A stretch of 64,000 bases of DNA, from contig PLQW01000154.1 of the NCBI GenBank assembly GCA_003160215.1, positions 45,012 through 109,011 on the forward strand, written 5' to 3'. The position numbers and the translations under genes are program-made. This stretch comes from Acidobacteriaceae bacterium (GTDB taxonomy: Bacteria > Acidobacteriota > Terriglobia > Terriglobales > Acidobacteriaceae). Under the pieces are notes generated by a model that saw only the letters and a program-made list of their open reading frames with translations, searched no databases and was not told the origin of the DNA. This document shows, piece after piece, positions 46,417 through 56,375 of this stretch (position 1 is its first letter; every line of letters begins with the position of its first letter).

Positions 46417-47798
46417 CTACGGCGCGAAGTAGCTGGAGATGTCGAGGATCAGTTGCGTGAGCCCCGACGCAAACGCATCAATCTTTCCGTTGTTGGTGGG
46501 CACGATTGCCATGTTCGAGGTGATCATGCCGTCTATCGCATTCAAGGTCGAGGCCAAGGGCCGCTGCTGGCCATCTGGCCACAAGGTCAGATATCCTAAC
46601 GGGCCTTGCGGGACCACGGTCGCGTTCAGCACATAGGCTCGCGCCTGGCTGGATGGTGCACACGGGCCGTCCATCACATCAACCGGCGGACTCAGCGTCC
46701 CGCTGAAGGGTCGACCGGTGCCGATCTTTCGCTTGTCCAGGACGCGGCAAGGTGCAAGCATGTACAGCGATAGACCGCCGGTAACCGGAGGCGCGAAATA
46801 CCCGTCGATGTCGACCACCAGGTCGGTATCGTCACTGGGATAGACAGCGATGTCACCACCCGTACCGGCCGGCACAATGGCTGCATTGGCCACGATGGTT
46901 CCAGTCAAATCGTTCAGCGTGGAGACCACGGGTCGCGGCTGACCCGTTTGCCACACTGTCAGATAGCCCAGAACATGTTTCGGCACGACCGTGAAGTTCA
47001 TGGAATACGCCTGCGCGCTGGCTGGAATATTGCAGGCACTCGCCTCGAGCACAGGAAAATCCCGCTCTTGCCGGTTCTGCAGGTAGGGCCCCCCGAGATC
47101 GCCAATCGGATTTCGAGTGTCCGCCACACGGCAAGGCGCCAGAGGATAAAACGCGAGCGCCGAGGGACTTGGCGCTGCAACGAAGTAGCCGTCGATATCC
47201 AGCACGATATCGGTGGTATTCGTGGCGTAAATGTCGATAGCCTGTGCATCTCCAGCCGCCACGATGGCGGCGTTGGCCTTGATCCGGCCGTCGAGCGAGT
47301 TCAGGGTGGAGATCCGAGGCCGAGTTAGCCCGCTGGGCCATACCGTAAGGTAGCCGAGAGGGCCAGCCGGAACGGTGGTGACATTGAGCGAATAGGCGGC
47401 CGCCAAGGAAAGACTTGCACAAGGGGGATTCGCCGATTGCGCCAACTGCGGAAGGTTAAATGTCTGGGACGTGCCGCCCTGAATCGGGCCGCCGCCACCG
47501 ACCCCGGCCGGGTATCAAGCAGACGGCACGGAGTGATGGGAATGAACTGCAGAGCAACGGGAATGTTGAAGATTGCCGTAACGTTATGATCGCTGGTAAC
47601 GGCCAAGGTGCAACTGAAGCCGAAACTCAAGTCGCAGCCACGCCATCCTGTAAATACCGAGCCGGGCGCGGGCGCCGCTGTCAGGGTCACCGGCGTCTCA
47701 TAGTAGTAGCTGTACGAACACGTAGTTCCACAGTTGATGTATCCCTGGTTCCGGTTTCTTGCGATCCGTGATTTGGCGGCAGTTGCGCTGCATAGGAG
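46417..47798 (-). pseudogene. Secreted repeat protein, frameshifted and N-terminally truncated
   Basis: From the 5' side: a divergent InlB B-repeat-like piece (VTLTAAPAPGSVFTGW, then GCD...C), and then three tandem units of about 130 residues with the plan PCRLLDTR, YSLNVTTVP, GPLGYLTVWP, STLN, ANAAIVPAG and a final DIDGYF. The first unit changes frame in the G/C run near 47490-47510: DTRPG ends in one frame and GGGGPIQGGTSQTFNLPQ continues in another, so one base is missing or two are extra. Upstream the frame ends at a TGA (47799-47801) without start or signal peptide. It was a surface or secreted protein; truncation adjoins a transposase-like remnant. Confidence 0.7.
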
Positions 47799-47885
47799 TC
47801 AGCGGACTCGACCCCGTTGGAGAGTATTTTTTAGCGATCCGCAACCGGGCCGAGCACGCCAACTTCATTTGGGAGAGATCAGTAT

Positions 47886-48032
47886 ATGAGCCAGCTGAAA
47901 TTCGGCACCGCCTACGTCGACAAAGGCACCGAATACTACGAAGCAAAATACCGTTGCCATCAGACGAAATGGCTGCAAAAAGAGGCAGCCGCTCTCAACT
48001 TGCAACTCATTCCAACACAAGGAATTGCTTAA
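47886..48032 (+). CDS. Short protein resembling a transposase C-terminus
   Basis: 48 residues, ATG with GGGAGAG upstream. KFGTAYVDKGTEYYEAKYR and KWLQKEAAALNLQLIPTQ resemble the tail of some IS transposases, where a VDxGxxYYExxY motif is followed by a final helix. No inverted repeats or upstream catalytic part are visible, so it is either a scrap or an independent small ORF. It abuts the broken 5' end of the repeat gene. I see nothing else in 48033-48263. Confidence 0.4.
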   Translation: MSQLKFGTAYVDKGTEYYEAKYRCHQTKWLQKEAAALNLQLIPTQGIA

Positions 48033-48263
48033 TGAGTTTCTGGAGAGCGCAGCCGAAGGGTCCGCCTCCAAGCCGTTCACAATAATCAGGAGCGTTAGAT
48101 CCTTGCGGTCTGCTTGCACGAAATACAGCTGACGCGACAACGAGCCTTCTTGGAATAGGTCTAGGGAGGTTTATTGATGGGGGTTTTCAGAGGGCCCGAT
48201 CGCAGCCCTCGAAGAATGGTTTGCTTACGCAACCGCTTCGTTCTGGGGCGCTGAAACTGCGCG

Positions 48264-49106
48264 CTATGCAATCCCCTTCCCAAGGAATTTCACCAGCTCG
48301 GGGTTCACCTCGTCTGCGTGTGTCCAAGGTATGCAGTGCGGCCCATCCTTCACCACCAATAAACGGGCTCCCGCGATCAGCTTGGCGGTCCGAAGTCCCG
48401 AGGCGGCGATAGGCAAAATCCGGTCCGCATCGCCGTGGATGACCAGCGTGGGCACGTCGATACGGGTCAGGTCCTTGCGGAAGTCCTCATACCATGTTGG
48501 CACGCAAGCGAGACTGGCCGCGGCCGAGGCGCCAGCTGCGACGTTCCAGCTGGATTGGACGGCCTGATCGCTAACGCGCTTGCCCAGCAGGAGGTCCGTG
48601 TTGTAGAAATTCTTGAAGAAATCGGCGAAGAACGCGTAACGGTCTGCGGCGACGGCCTTCTGGATTCCCTCGAAGACACTGCCGTCCACGCCTTCCGGGT
48701 TGTCCGCCGTCTTCAGCAGGAACGGCGGAATCCCCGAGATGATTACCGCCTTGCTTACGCCCTTCGATCCGTATTTCCCCAAGTAGCGCGCCACTTCGCC
48801 GCCACCCATCGAGAAACCAACCAGTGCGAAATCGCGCAGGTTGAGCTGCGTCACGAGTTTGTGCAGGTCCTCGGCGAAGGTGTCGTAGTTGTAGCCGGTA
48901 GTTGGCTGGCTGGACTGGCCGAACCCTCTGCGGTCATACGTGATGACACGGTGACCCGCCGCCAGAAGCGCTGCGACCTGCTTCTCCCAGGAAGCACCGC
49001 TCAGTGGATATCCGTGGATAAGGACAACGGGACCACCCGAGCCATGGTCCTCATAATAGAGATCGATGTTGCCGGAGTTTTCCTTACCGACCGTAGTGAA
49101 TGGCAT
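48264..49106 (-). CDS. Alpha/beta hydrolase, non-haem chloroperoxidase-like
   Basis: 280 residues. LIHGYPLSGASWEKQ carries the oxyanion HG, VGFSMGGGEVARYLG the nucleophile Ser, LVIHGDADRILPI the Asp and DGPHCIPWTHADEV the His. The size and text agree with the cofactor-free haloperoxidase/esterase group, which hydrolyse esters and make peracids in vitro; the natural substrate is not known. The ribosome site GAGAGGAG lies 7 nt before ATG. The stop of the UPF0182 gene lies 76 bp upstream on the same strand, so the two may be co-transcribed. Confidence 0.9.
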   Translation of the reverse strand: MPFTTVGKENSGNIDLYYEDHGSGGPVVLIHGYPLSGASWEKQVAALLAAGHRVITYDRRGFGQSSQPTTGYNYDTFAEDLHKLVTQLNLRDFALVGFSMGGGEVARYLGKYGSKGVSKAVIISGIPPFLLKTADNPEGVDGSVFEGIQKAVAADRYAFFADFFKNFYNTDLLLGKRVSDQAVQSSWNVAAGASAAASLACVPTWYEDFRKDLTRIDVPTLVIHGDADRILPIAASGLRTAKLIAGARLLVVKDGPHCIPWTHADEVNPELVKFLGKGIA

Positions 49107-49182
49107 AGAGATTCTCCTCTCTTGGCTGCGGGTTGGGGCTTGATGGTTGCCGGTTGCGGGTTTGCGGGCCTTCAGTTTGAAT

Positions 49183-51873
49183 CTACTTCTTGACTGTTTC
49201 CTTTTCCAGCGTCTCCAGCTCTCGGGTCAGTTGCTCGGCTTGATCGCGAAGACGGTGGAGGCGCTCAGATAGCGTGGGTACATTTTTTTCGCTCGCTGTC
49301 GAGGCGGGCGTGGGAGTAGAAGCAACTGCGGCCGGCGCTGGTGCCGCCGTTAGATCGGCCAAGGCCTGGTCGAAGGTATCCCGGTAGATCAGCCGGTCGC
49401 CCATGGCCAGCACTACCTTCTTGAGCTGTGGCATACGGGCTTCGGTTGCCTGGATGTAGATGGACTCAAGGTAAAGGAAGCCACCCGTCACAGGGAGAGC
49501 GATAATGTTTCCACGCAACACGTGCGAGCCTTGTTGGTTCCACAGCGTGAGGTCCTTGGAGATGTTCTGGTCCTGGTCGATGCGCGATTCAATCTGCATG
49601 GGGCCGTACACTAACTGCTGCTTCGGCAGTCGATAAAAGATCAGTTTCCCGAGCTGGTCACCATCGCAACGAGCGGCCATCCACCCGATCAAGTTGTCCT
49701 TGCCCCGTGGGGTAAAAGGCAGAATCAGCAGGTACTCGGGGTTCTTCTCCCCAGGCAAGGTAGCCACGACGTAGGTGGGCGTTACGGCCTCCGGTTGTCC
49801 AGACTGGCCGAATAGGTCGCGCGCGATCTCCCAAATGTCTTCCTTGTTGTAGAACACCTGGGGATCGCGCATGTGAAAAATTCGGTACGCCTCTGCCTGC
49901 GTCTGAAAAAGAGCCTCCGGATAACGGGCGTGCCGGCGCAGATCGGCTGGCATTTCTGACGCCGGGAGGAATAACTTTGGGAACAGCTTCTGGTAAGCCT
50001 GGATGATGGGGTCGCTCGGATCGAAGACATATAGGGACATCTTCCCCGTGTAGGCATCCACGGTAGCTTTCACCGCATTGCGAATGTAATTTGCGCCTTC
50101 CTCAAGTCCGGCTACAGGAAGTGGCGCCGAATACGGATGAGAAAGAGAAGTTGTATAGCCGTCCACCATCCAGACCAGACGGCCGTCATCGGTAATCACC
50201 AGGTAAGGGTCCGGGTCCCAGTGCAAGAAACCGGCCAGATGCGCCAATCTGGCTTTCACGTTGCGATAAATCATCATGCGACTTTGCCCAGTCAGATAGC
50301 CGGTGAAAACAATGTTCGGCTCGCCCTGGGAGATTGCGGCGGCAACCTTCAGAGGAAAGGAACCAACCGGGAAGCCGCCCGTGCCCTGGTAGGTTGAATA
50401 CTTGTTCTGGTCGCCGGAAGGATAATCGAACTCTTCGCGGGCGGTATGGACAAAGACTGGATCTTGCGTTCTCTCGCCAAAGTAGATCTCCGGCCGTGTG
50501 AGCTGAAACCCAGGCGATTTGATCTCGGGCGGAGCGTTCTCGATGAGTAGGACGGGCAGGCCATCGGGCGTAATTTTGTTGACCTCGGCAACGACTGCGC
50601 CAAAACCGTGGGTATAAATGAAACGAGGATTGATCCAGCTCTCGCTCGCCTCGGCGGACAACTGGGTGACGTCAATTTCGCGAGGAGATAGCAGTACCTG
50701 CTTGATCCGGCCGTTGATGAAATAGCGATCGACGTCAGTTTGGGGGAAAGTGTAATAGGGGCGCAGCGCTTGGATCTGAGTGATGGTCGCGCCGTAGGCT
50801 CGAAGGTCCCAGAGCCGAGCATTAGCGAGCAGCGTTGCGTCCTGGACAGGGTCGACCACGCCCTGACCGGAAGGTGTGAAAGCGCGTTCCGTGGCGTTTC
50901 GATTGAGGCCAAAGGCTGCGGTGGTCGCCTGGATGTGGCGCTCGATGTAGGGCCGTTCGATCGAGATCTCATTCGGTCGCACGTAGACAGCGCGAACAAT
51001 GGCTGGCAACGCCAATTGCAGGACAAAACATGACATCACCAGGATGACCGCCTGCTTGAACTTTGACATCCAAACTAGCGGCAGCGCCGCTAAAGCGGAA
51101 ATAATGAGGAGCCAGCGCAGAGGGAGAGTAACTTTTTCATCCACGTAATCGGCGCCGGTCATGAAGGCGTGAGAGTTGAACAAAAGCTCATAGTTGCCCA
51201 GATAAACCCAGGCAGCAAAACCCAGCAATAAGATCACTGCAATTATGCGGAAGAAAGGGGTGCGAGTGGCGCCCGGCAATCGTAAGTAATCCCCAATGTT
51301 GATAGGTCCCGCTGGCCGATCGATCAGCCGGTAGCGGACCCGCTCGAACAACTGCCATCCACGGGCCGTGGCCCAGAACAGCAAGGCGGAAAGAATCGCC
51401 AGCACAAACAGAAATCCGAGTAGCTCCGAATAGAAAGGCAGATCGAATAGGTAAAACGGCAAGGCATGCGAGAAAACATGGTCCTGCCAAGCGTCGGGAG
51501 GGGCGGCGAGACCGCGCGACCCGAAAAAGCGCATGACTGTCCAGAAGTCAATCGAGGAGGACGCGAACAACATCGCAATCAGGGCCAGGCCGATCGGAAT
51601 CAGGCGGAAGTACAGGGGGTAATCGCGTTGCCGGATGCCGGCGAAGTGCAGTCCGCGCGCATGGGCTACGTAGAGCGCGATGAAGGCCACCAGGGTACCC
51701 GCCGCCGCGGGGGCAATGCTGTACCACAGCATGCTCACCCACGTATTGACCTGCGCAACCTCTTTCCACCAGTTGTACTCAATGATGAAATTGGCAGCCG
51801 TCGGGATTGCCCAACCGATAAAAGCCAACGATAGTAATACAAGGATGAAAACGCGGATATGTGAAGGACGCAT
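49183..51873 (-). CDS. UPF0182 family large membrane protein
   Basis: 896 residues from ATG at 51873 (18 further codons upstream are open but unlike the family). Seven transmembrane helices occupy about the first 300 residues; a large extracytoplasmic domain follows, with HIQATTAAFGLNRNATERAF, DVTQLSAEASESWINPRF and THGFGAVVAEVNKITPDGLP, all typical of COG1615. The C-terminus has an Ala/Pro linker and a coiled coil (LSERLHRLRDQAEQLTREL). The function of the family is unknown. Confidence 0.92.
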   Translation of the reverse strand: MRPSHIRVFILVLLSLAFIGWAIPTAANFIIEYNWWKEVAQVNTWVSMLWYSIAPAAAGTLVAFIALYVAHARGLHFAGIRQRDYPLYFRLIPIGLALIAMLFASSSIDFWTVMRFFGSRGLAAPPDAWQDHVFSHALPFYLFDLPFYSELLGFLFVLAILSALLFWATARGWQLFERVRYRLIDRPAGPINIGDYLRLPGATRTPFFRIIAVILLLGFAAWVYLGNYELLFNSHAFMTGADYVDEKVTLPLRWLLIISALAALPLVWMSKFKQAVILVMSCFVLQLALPAIVRAVYVRPNEISIERPYIERHIQATTAAFGLNRNATERAFTPSGQGVVDPVQDATLLANARLWDLRAYGATITQIQALRPYYTFPQTDVDRYFINGRIKQVLLSPREIDVTQLSAEASESWINPRFIYTHGFGAVVAEVNKITPDGLPVLLIENAPPEIKSPGFQLTRPEIYFGERTQDPVFVHTAREEFDYPSGDQNKYSTYQGTGGFPVGSFPLKVAAAISQGEPNIVFTGYLTGQSRMMIYRNVKARLAHLAGFLHWDPDPYLVITDDGRLVWMVDGYTTSLSHPYSAPLPVAGLEEGANYIRNAVKATVDAYTGKMSLYVFDPSDPIIQAYQKLFPKLFLPASEMPADLRRHARYPEALFQTQAEAYRIFHMRDPQVFYNKEDIWEIARDLFGQSGQPEAVTPTYVVATLPGEKNPEYLLILPFTPRGKDNLIGWMAARCDGDQLGKLIFYRLPKQQLVYGPMQIESRIDQDQNISKDLTLWNQQGSHVLRGNIIALPVTGGFLYLESIYIQATEARMPQLKKVVLAMGDRLIYRDTFDQALADLTAAPAPAAVASTPTPASTASEKNVPTLSERLHRLRDQAEQLTRELETLEKETVKK

Positions 51874-52097
51874 AAAAGCGATCTTTGAGTGTCCACCAGT
51901 AGCGCCGCTTCGAGGCCAAGAGGACACATCTTGAGCGACGCGGCATCGCTATTAATGCAGATGGACGAAATCGTATCACAGGCCCCATAGGGAGCGAGAC
52001 GTGCTCCACGGAGCCTGACATTCAGGGCCACGTGCTGGGTGTCTCCCATCCTGTACACGGGAACGTTTTGAGCGTTCCGTGGGAGACGGCGGAGAAT

Positions 52098-52427
52098 CCC
52101 AAGGCTCCGGCTCTGTTTCCTTACGGCGGCTTTGACTCGCTTCTCGTAGGCGGCGAGCGCTCTCGCGATGGGCAAACGTTCTTCGCTCGCCGTATTGTCG
52201 CGTTCTTACCACAACTCCGGCGCCGGCGGTTCCGCGTGGCACTGCGCAGCTGCGATTTCTACGACGACCGGGCAGTGTGTCGCGACGTGCGCCGCAAGAT
52301 CGAGTTCTGGCTCGCTCCAGCCGCCGCCGTGTGGCAGACGATGCAGCGGATGCAAGCGGCGATGGACTCGGCCACACACCAGCAGTTGGCCAGCAGACGA
52401 ATTGACGGGCATGTAGTAAGCTATTGA
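52098..52427 (+). pseudogene. Fragment related to the J-like gene at 54675-56270
   Basis: The frame reads APALFPYGGFDSLLVGG, then SRDGQTFFARRIVAF, CDFYDDRAVCRDVRRKIEFW, closely matching residues 225-310 of the intact protein on the other side of the tRNA. The N-terminal domain and J-like part are missing, and the C-terminal 230 residues are replaced by a stop 12 bp before the tRNA. It lies on the opposite strand to the intact gene. Confidence 0.7.
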
Positions 52428-52438
52428 CATTACGCCGC

Positions 52439-52531
52439 GGAGAGGTGGCCGAGTGGCTGAAGGCGGCGGTTTGCTAAACCGTTATACGGTCAAAAGCTGT
52501 ATCGGGGGTTCGAATCCCCCCCTCTCCGCCA
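52439..52531 (+). tRNA. tRNA-Ser (anticodon GCU)
   Basis: Acceptor GGAGAGG pairs with CCTCTCC at 52521-52527, followed by G and CCA. Anticodon stem gcggt/accgt holds loop TTGCTAA. A long variable arm and the T arm gggggttcgaatccccc make this a class II tRNA. Reads AGC/AGU. It is the likely integration site of the element that begins 31 bp downstream. Confidence 0.96.
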
Positions 52532-52561
52532 GACTTTTTATTTTCTTTGACTTGAACAGCT

Positions 52562-53749
52562 ATGATACCTTTGGTGATACCGAAAACCAAAGGTCGCCGT
52601 CAAGTGAACAAGGAAGTCAACCTCACTAAGCGTGTCAAAACGTCTCAGGGTTTGCGATTCTGTCCCGTCGTCATATCAGCTAATGGCCGGGTCAAACCTG
52701 ATTACATCCTCGTTGGCGGCGAGGAACAGCGCCATCCCGAGGGTGCCTATTACCTGGAATGGTACGAGGGCAGCAAACGCATCCGGCAGTCGGTCGGAAG
52801 GGACGCCGGCGTCGCCTCCGTACGGCGCCACCGTCAGCAACAGATTCTAGGCAGCAAAGCAGCAGGCATTAAGCTTGTTGATGAGGGTCAGGATGGCGGT
52901 CTGTCGTTGGCCGTCGCTGTTGCCAGCTACCTCGAAGATGTCAGGATCAGTAAGAAACCTAAGACCTATGCTGCCTACAAGACCGCCCTCGAGTATTTTC
53001 TCGAATCCTGCAATAAACCTGGTGTCATGGAGGTTGAACGTCAAGATCTCCTCCGCTTTTCAGCTTTCTTGCGCGACATCAAAAAGCTCCAGCCGCGCAC
53101 CGTCTACAACAAGTTCGAAAATGTGATGTCCTTTCTGAAGGCCAATAACATCCGCGGCCTCGCCAGCAAAAATGACTGGCCCCGCTACGTCGAGGATGAA
53201 CCCGAAATCTACGAGCGCGAGGATCTCGATAAATTTTTTGCTTCGTGCGAAGAAGACGAGCGTCTATGGTTCGAGTTCTTTCTGATGACCGGCATGCGGG
53301 AGCAGGAGGTGATGCATACGACGTGGGCCGAGATCAATTTCAACCGTGGAGTCGTCAATGTTCGCTATAAACGTGAGTACGGGTTCTCGCCCAAAGCCTA
53401 CAAAGGCCGTGAGATTCCCGTCCCGAACAAGCTCATTCACGCTTTGAAGAGATGGAAAGCGAAGGGCGATCTTGCGTGTCCTCTCCTGTTCCCAACTGCT
53501 GGGGGCAAGCCCAAATTGGACTTTCTCGATATCTGCAAGGCGATCGCGCAGCGCGCGAAGCTGAACCCCGACGACTTTTGGTTGCACAAGTTCCGAGCAA
53601 CGTTCGCAACGTGGGCGCTGTGGGGTGGTGTGGATTTGCGAACGGTACAGCAGTGGATGGGGCATTCCGATATGGAAAGCACCATGCGATATCTGAAGCC
53701 AAATCGAAGTCAGGCCGTGCGAGAAAAAGTTAACGCGATGTTCGGTTAG
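52562..53749 (+). CDS. Tyrosine recombinase/integrase
   Basis: 395 residues from ATG; GTG at 52604 is an alternative. An N-terminal SAM-like DNA-binding domain spans about 115-205 (YLEDVRISKKPKTYAAY), and the catalytic domain about 220-390. Catalytic residues: Arg in MTGMREQEV, HKFRATFATW (His and Arg), GHSDMESTMRYL (His/Tyr). The start overlaps the tRNA-Ser flank, the typical place of an integrase that inserts its element into the tRNA 3' end. Complete and probably active. It is the first gene of the island. Confidence 0.93.
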   Translation: MIPLVIPKTKGRRQVNKEVNLTKRVKTSQGLRFCPVVISANGRVKPDYILVGGEEQRHPEGAYYLEWYEGSKRIRQSVGRDAGVASVRRHRQQQILGSKAAGIKLVDEGQDGGLSLAVAVASYLEDVRISKKPKTYAAYKTALEYFLESCNKPGVMEVERQDLLRFSAFLRDIKKLQPRTVYNKFENVMSFLKANNIRGLASKNDWPRYVEDEPEIYEREDLDKFFASCEEDERLWFEFFLMTGMREQEVMHTTWAEINFNRGVVNVRYKREYGFSPKAYKGREIPVPNKLIHALKRWKAKGDLACPLLFPTAGGKPKLDFLDICKAIAQRAKLNPDDFWLHKFRATFATWALWGGVDLRTVQQWMGHSDMESTMRYLKPNRSQAVREKVNAMFG

Positions 53750-53829
53750 AAATCAGCTCTGGTCAACTGACGACAACCTGTTGTTGTAACTTCTGTACTG
53801 ACAGGCCGAACGCCACTAGTCCAAACCTT

Positions 53830-54393
53830 CTACGCTTGTCTGAGCCATCGTGCGACAACTCGTGGGTCAAATCGGACGGCCGTGCCGATCCGAAAACTGG
53901 GAAGTTTGTTGGCTTTTGCGAGTTTGTAGATCGTGACCTCGCTTACTTGCAACAGCTGCGCCAGGTTTTTTGCGGTGAGTGCATGAGCGATCGTTTCGAG
54001 TCGTTCGGGAAGAGAGCGTGAAAGGTCAGCTGGATCGTCCGCTTTTAGGACGTGCAGCTTTCGCCTAGCAATCTTTCCGTTTCGCACTCGAAAACGTGGA
54101 TGCTCCACATCTGAGATATCTGCCGAATTGTGACCAGTTTCGGTATCTAGCATTGCCGGTGCCTTCGCTGCGGTTAAGTTACCCGGCGTTCGAAGTCGCA
54201 GGTTTCGAGCGCTGCCACCTTGGGGTGAAGTGCCTCGCGGCAACAGTGAACGGAACCCTTCGCCGGTAGAACTTTTTGCCCGCCCACCGTCAGACATATT
54301 TATCGTGGTCTCTGGCAATCCCGGGCCGTTCGTGCGCGTTCCGGTTTCAGTCAGCGCGAAAAGCAGCCCCTCCAGCGCTCTTCTTAACTTCAA
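53830..54393 (-). CDS. Excisionase-family helix-turn-helix protein
   Basis: 187 residues. The last 50 form a MerR/HTH_17 (excisionase) domain: LTAKNLAQLLQVSEVTIYKL, then KANKLPSFRIGTAVRFDP and VARWLRQ. The first 130 residues are Gly/Thr/Arg-rich and look disordered; the start might be later. Proteins of this type serve as directionality factors of integrases or as regulators. It is convergent to the integrase with an 80-bp gap and looks like its partner. The next 280 bp show no gene. Confidence 0.75.
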   Translation of the reverse strand: MKLRRALEGLLFALTETGTRTNGPGLPETTINMSDGGRAKSSTGEGFRSLLPRGTSPQGGSARNLRLRTPGNLTAAKAPAMLDTETGHNSADISDVEHPRFRVRNGKIARRKLHVLKADDPADLSRSLPERLETIAHALTAKNLAQLLQVSEVTIYKLAKANKLPSFRIGTAVRFDPRVVARWLRQA

Positions 54394-54674
54394 ATTCAGT
54401 AGTAGTCAAACGGACTGGTCGCCACCGACGCTACCGCACTGAAGGATTTCGGGTGGGTTCGTTCGTACGTTGGCGGAAAGGCCAAGCGGATTTTGCTCAG
54501 AGTGTTCTCGCTGCAAGATTCTGGTACTCGGTCTCTCAAGACCAGCGGCCTGAATCTGGCGGCATGATCGTCAACAAGATTTTTTCACCAATCACAGTTT
54601 GACTGGTAACAGCACCCGGTGCGCCGGAAGCCGCAGCCAAGACGGAGAATGAGGGGTCAGAATTGGCCCATGAT

Positions 54675-56270
54675 TCACCAGGCGATGGCCGCCGCAGAGT
54701 CGACCTTCTCACCGATGCGCTGTCGGACTTCCTTGAGCCACGCTCTTGGATTGGTGCCATGAATCACGCGCCCCAGAAAGCCCAGCCGCTCGGCGGCATT
54801 GTTGTGGTTCCTCCGAATGTCGTCCTTGGTGATCCTGGTATACAGGGCAAGAAAACTGTCCATATTCCGAGGTTTGGCGAACACATAAGTCGCGTGGCCG
54901 AGCTGAGGGGTTTCAACAACGACAGCTTTCTCAACGTCGAAGATGTATTCGTCCCGAAACAAGTAGATCCGGCGTGCCCGGCGTGACAGCTGGCGATAGA
55001 AGAACGGGTCATAATCCGCACGCCAGCTGACCTGTGCGACATCAAAGTCACCGGGAAGATGTAGCCCGGAACACATTCGCTCGAGCTCCGTTTTCTCGAC
55101 CGCCCGATGTTCCAGGCACAGGCGGATCTGATCAAGAGCCTGTGAGTACTGACCAAAGCGGTGGTGAGTTGTTCGCGCCGTCTCCAATTGTTGCCGGAAA
55201 TCGGCTGAGAGTTTGACCTCCAGCCGGCTCGGCAACGCAGTCTCCCAAGTAGTGAGTTCCCACTCGCCTCGACGTTTGCGGCATTTGCCAGTTTGTACGA
55301 ATGTGCCCTCGACCTCGATTTTCGTTGCAAGTAAATGTTTCCACTGATTCCACGTGCGGTCCCAGAGCGTGTGGAGGGCGGCTGGATCAAGCCAGAACTC
55401 GAGCTTTCGACGCGCGTCGCGGCACAGTGCGCGGTCGTCGTAGAAGTCGCACCTACGCAGTGGAACATGGAATCGTCGGCGCCGGAGCTCCGGCGAAAAC
55501 GCAAGAATGCGACGAGCGAAGAATGTTTGTCCGTCCCGGGAAGGCTCGCCGACAACGAGTAGAGAGCCAACTCCACCGTACGGAAATACCGCAGGGGCCT
55601 CGGGGTCGGCCAGAAGCGCGTCGTAGCAGGCGCGCAATTCCGGCTGGCCGACGATGTTGAAGGCCCGCTCTAGCGCCAGTCGCTGGCTATGCGGTGCGCC
55701 TGCCGTTTTGAGTTCTAAGTCGCGCAGCTTGAAAGCGACGCGCAGCTCAGAGGGAGAAGCGCTGTCTGGAATATGCAAGATCTCGTACAGGGTCTGATGA
55801 TCGAGCCTGCCGTCGGCATGGGGCAAACGATAGAAGTAATCGCATAGGACCTCGCAGGGCAGGAAAACCGTACCGACGCCAAGGCCTCCGTGGTGAACTT
55901 CGGCCGAAACAAAGTGTTGATTTCGTTTGTCCGGTTTGGGCTGGCTGACGTAAGCGATTGGCACGTGGTAGAGATAACCCTTGGGGCCGGCACCCGCATT
56001 CTTAGTGATCAAGATCTCTGTACCAACCGCGTCTCCTTTCGGGACCGGAAAAGCGATGTCGTCACCGATAGCGACGTGAGATCCAATGAAACGGGACACC
56101 AAGAGCTTGGTTCGATTGGCGAACACACAGCTAGCGAGTCTCTCCTGCCGCTGGACGCTCACCACACGCTCGCAGCAGATGGGAGAGGACGAGGACGAAG
56201 TGGACGGCGTCGTAGGCATACGTTCGGCGGGCATTATAGGGTCGTCTTGCCAAAGTCCAAAACGCGGCAT
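54675..56270 (-). CDS. Protein with degenerate J-domain-like segment, unknown function
   Basis: 531 residues from ATG at 56270; GTG at 56315 and ATG at 56234 are alternatives. After an N-terminal beta-rich part (IGDDIAFPVPKGDAVGTEIL) comes a segment at about 160-217, TLYEILHIPDSASPSELRVA to ACYDALLADP, which follows the helix I-III pattern of a J-domain but has no HPD motif, so it cannot stimulate DnaK in the usual way. The C-terminal 300 residues are basic (FYDDRALCRDARRKLEFWLD) and not recognised. A truncated, related stretch lies upstream of the tRNA. Divergent from the CHAT gene, 105 bp apart. Confidence 0.65.
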   Translation of the reverse strand: MPRFGLWQDDPIMPAERMPTTPSTSSSSSPICCERVVSVQRQERLASCVFANRTKLLVSRFIGSHVAIGDDIAFPVPKGDAVGTEILITKNAGAGPKGYLYHVPIAYVSQPKPDKRNQHFVSAEVHHGGLGVGTVFLPCEVLCDYFYRLPHADGRLDHQTLYEILHIPDSASPSELRVAFKLRDLELKTAGAPHSQRLALERAFNIVGQPELRACYDALLADPEAPAVFPYGGVGSLLVVGEPSRDGQTFFARRILAFSPELRRRRFHVPLRRCDFYDDRALCRDARRKLEFWLDPAALHTLWDRTWNQWKHLLATKIEVEGTFVQTGKCRKRRGEWELTTWETALPSRLEVKLSADFRQQLETARTTHHRFGQYSQALDQIRLCLEHRAVEKTELERMCSGLHLPGDFDVAQVSWRADYDPFFYRQLSRRARRIYLFRDEYIFDVEKAVVVETPQLGHATYVFAKPRNMDSFLALYTRITKDDIRRNHNNAAERLGFLGRVIHGTNPRAWLKEVRQRIGEKVDSAAAIAW

Positions 56271-56375
56271 GGCGCATTCCAGTGTGCTTCCTGTAGAATT
56301 TCGAAAAGCCGCCACGTCAGCGCCATTCGCGATGTTCTGAAAAATTCTTGATCAGCAGGCCCGGTATTTAAGTCG

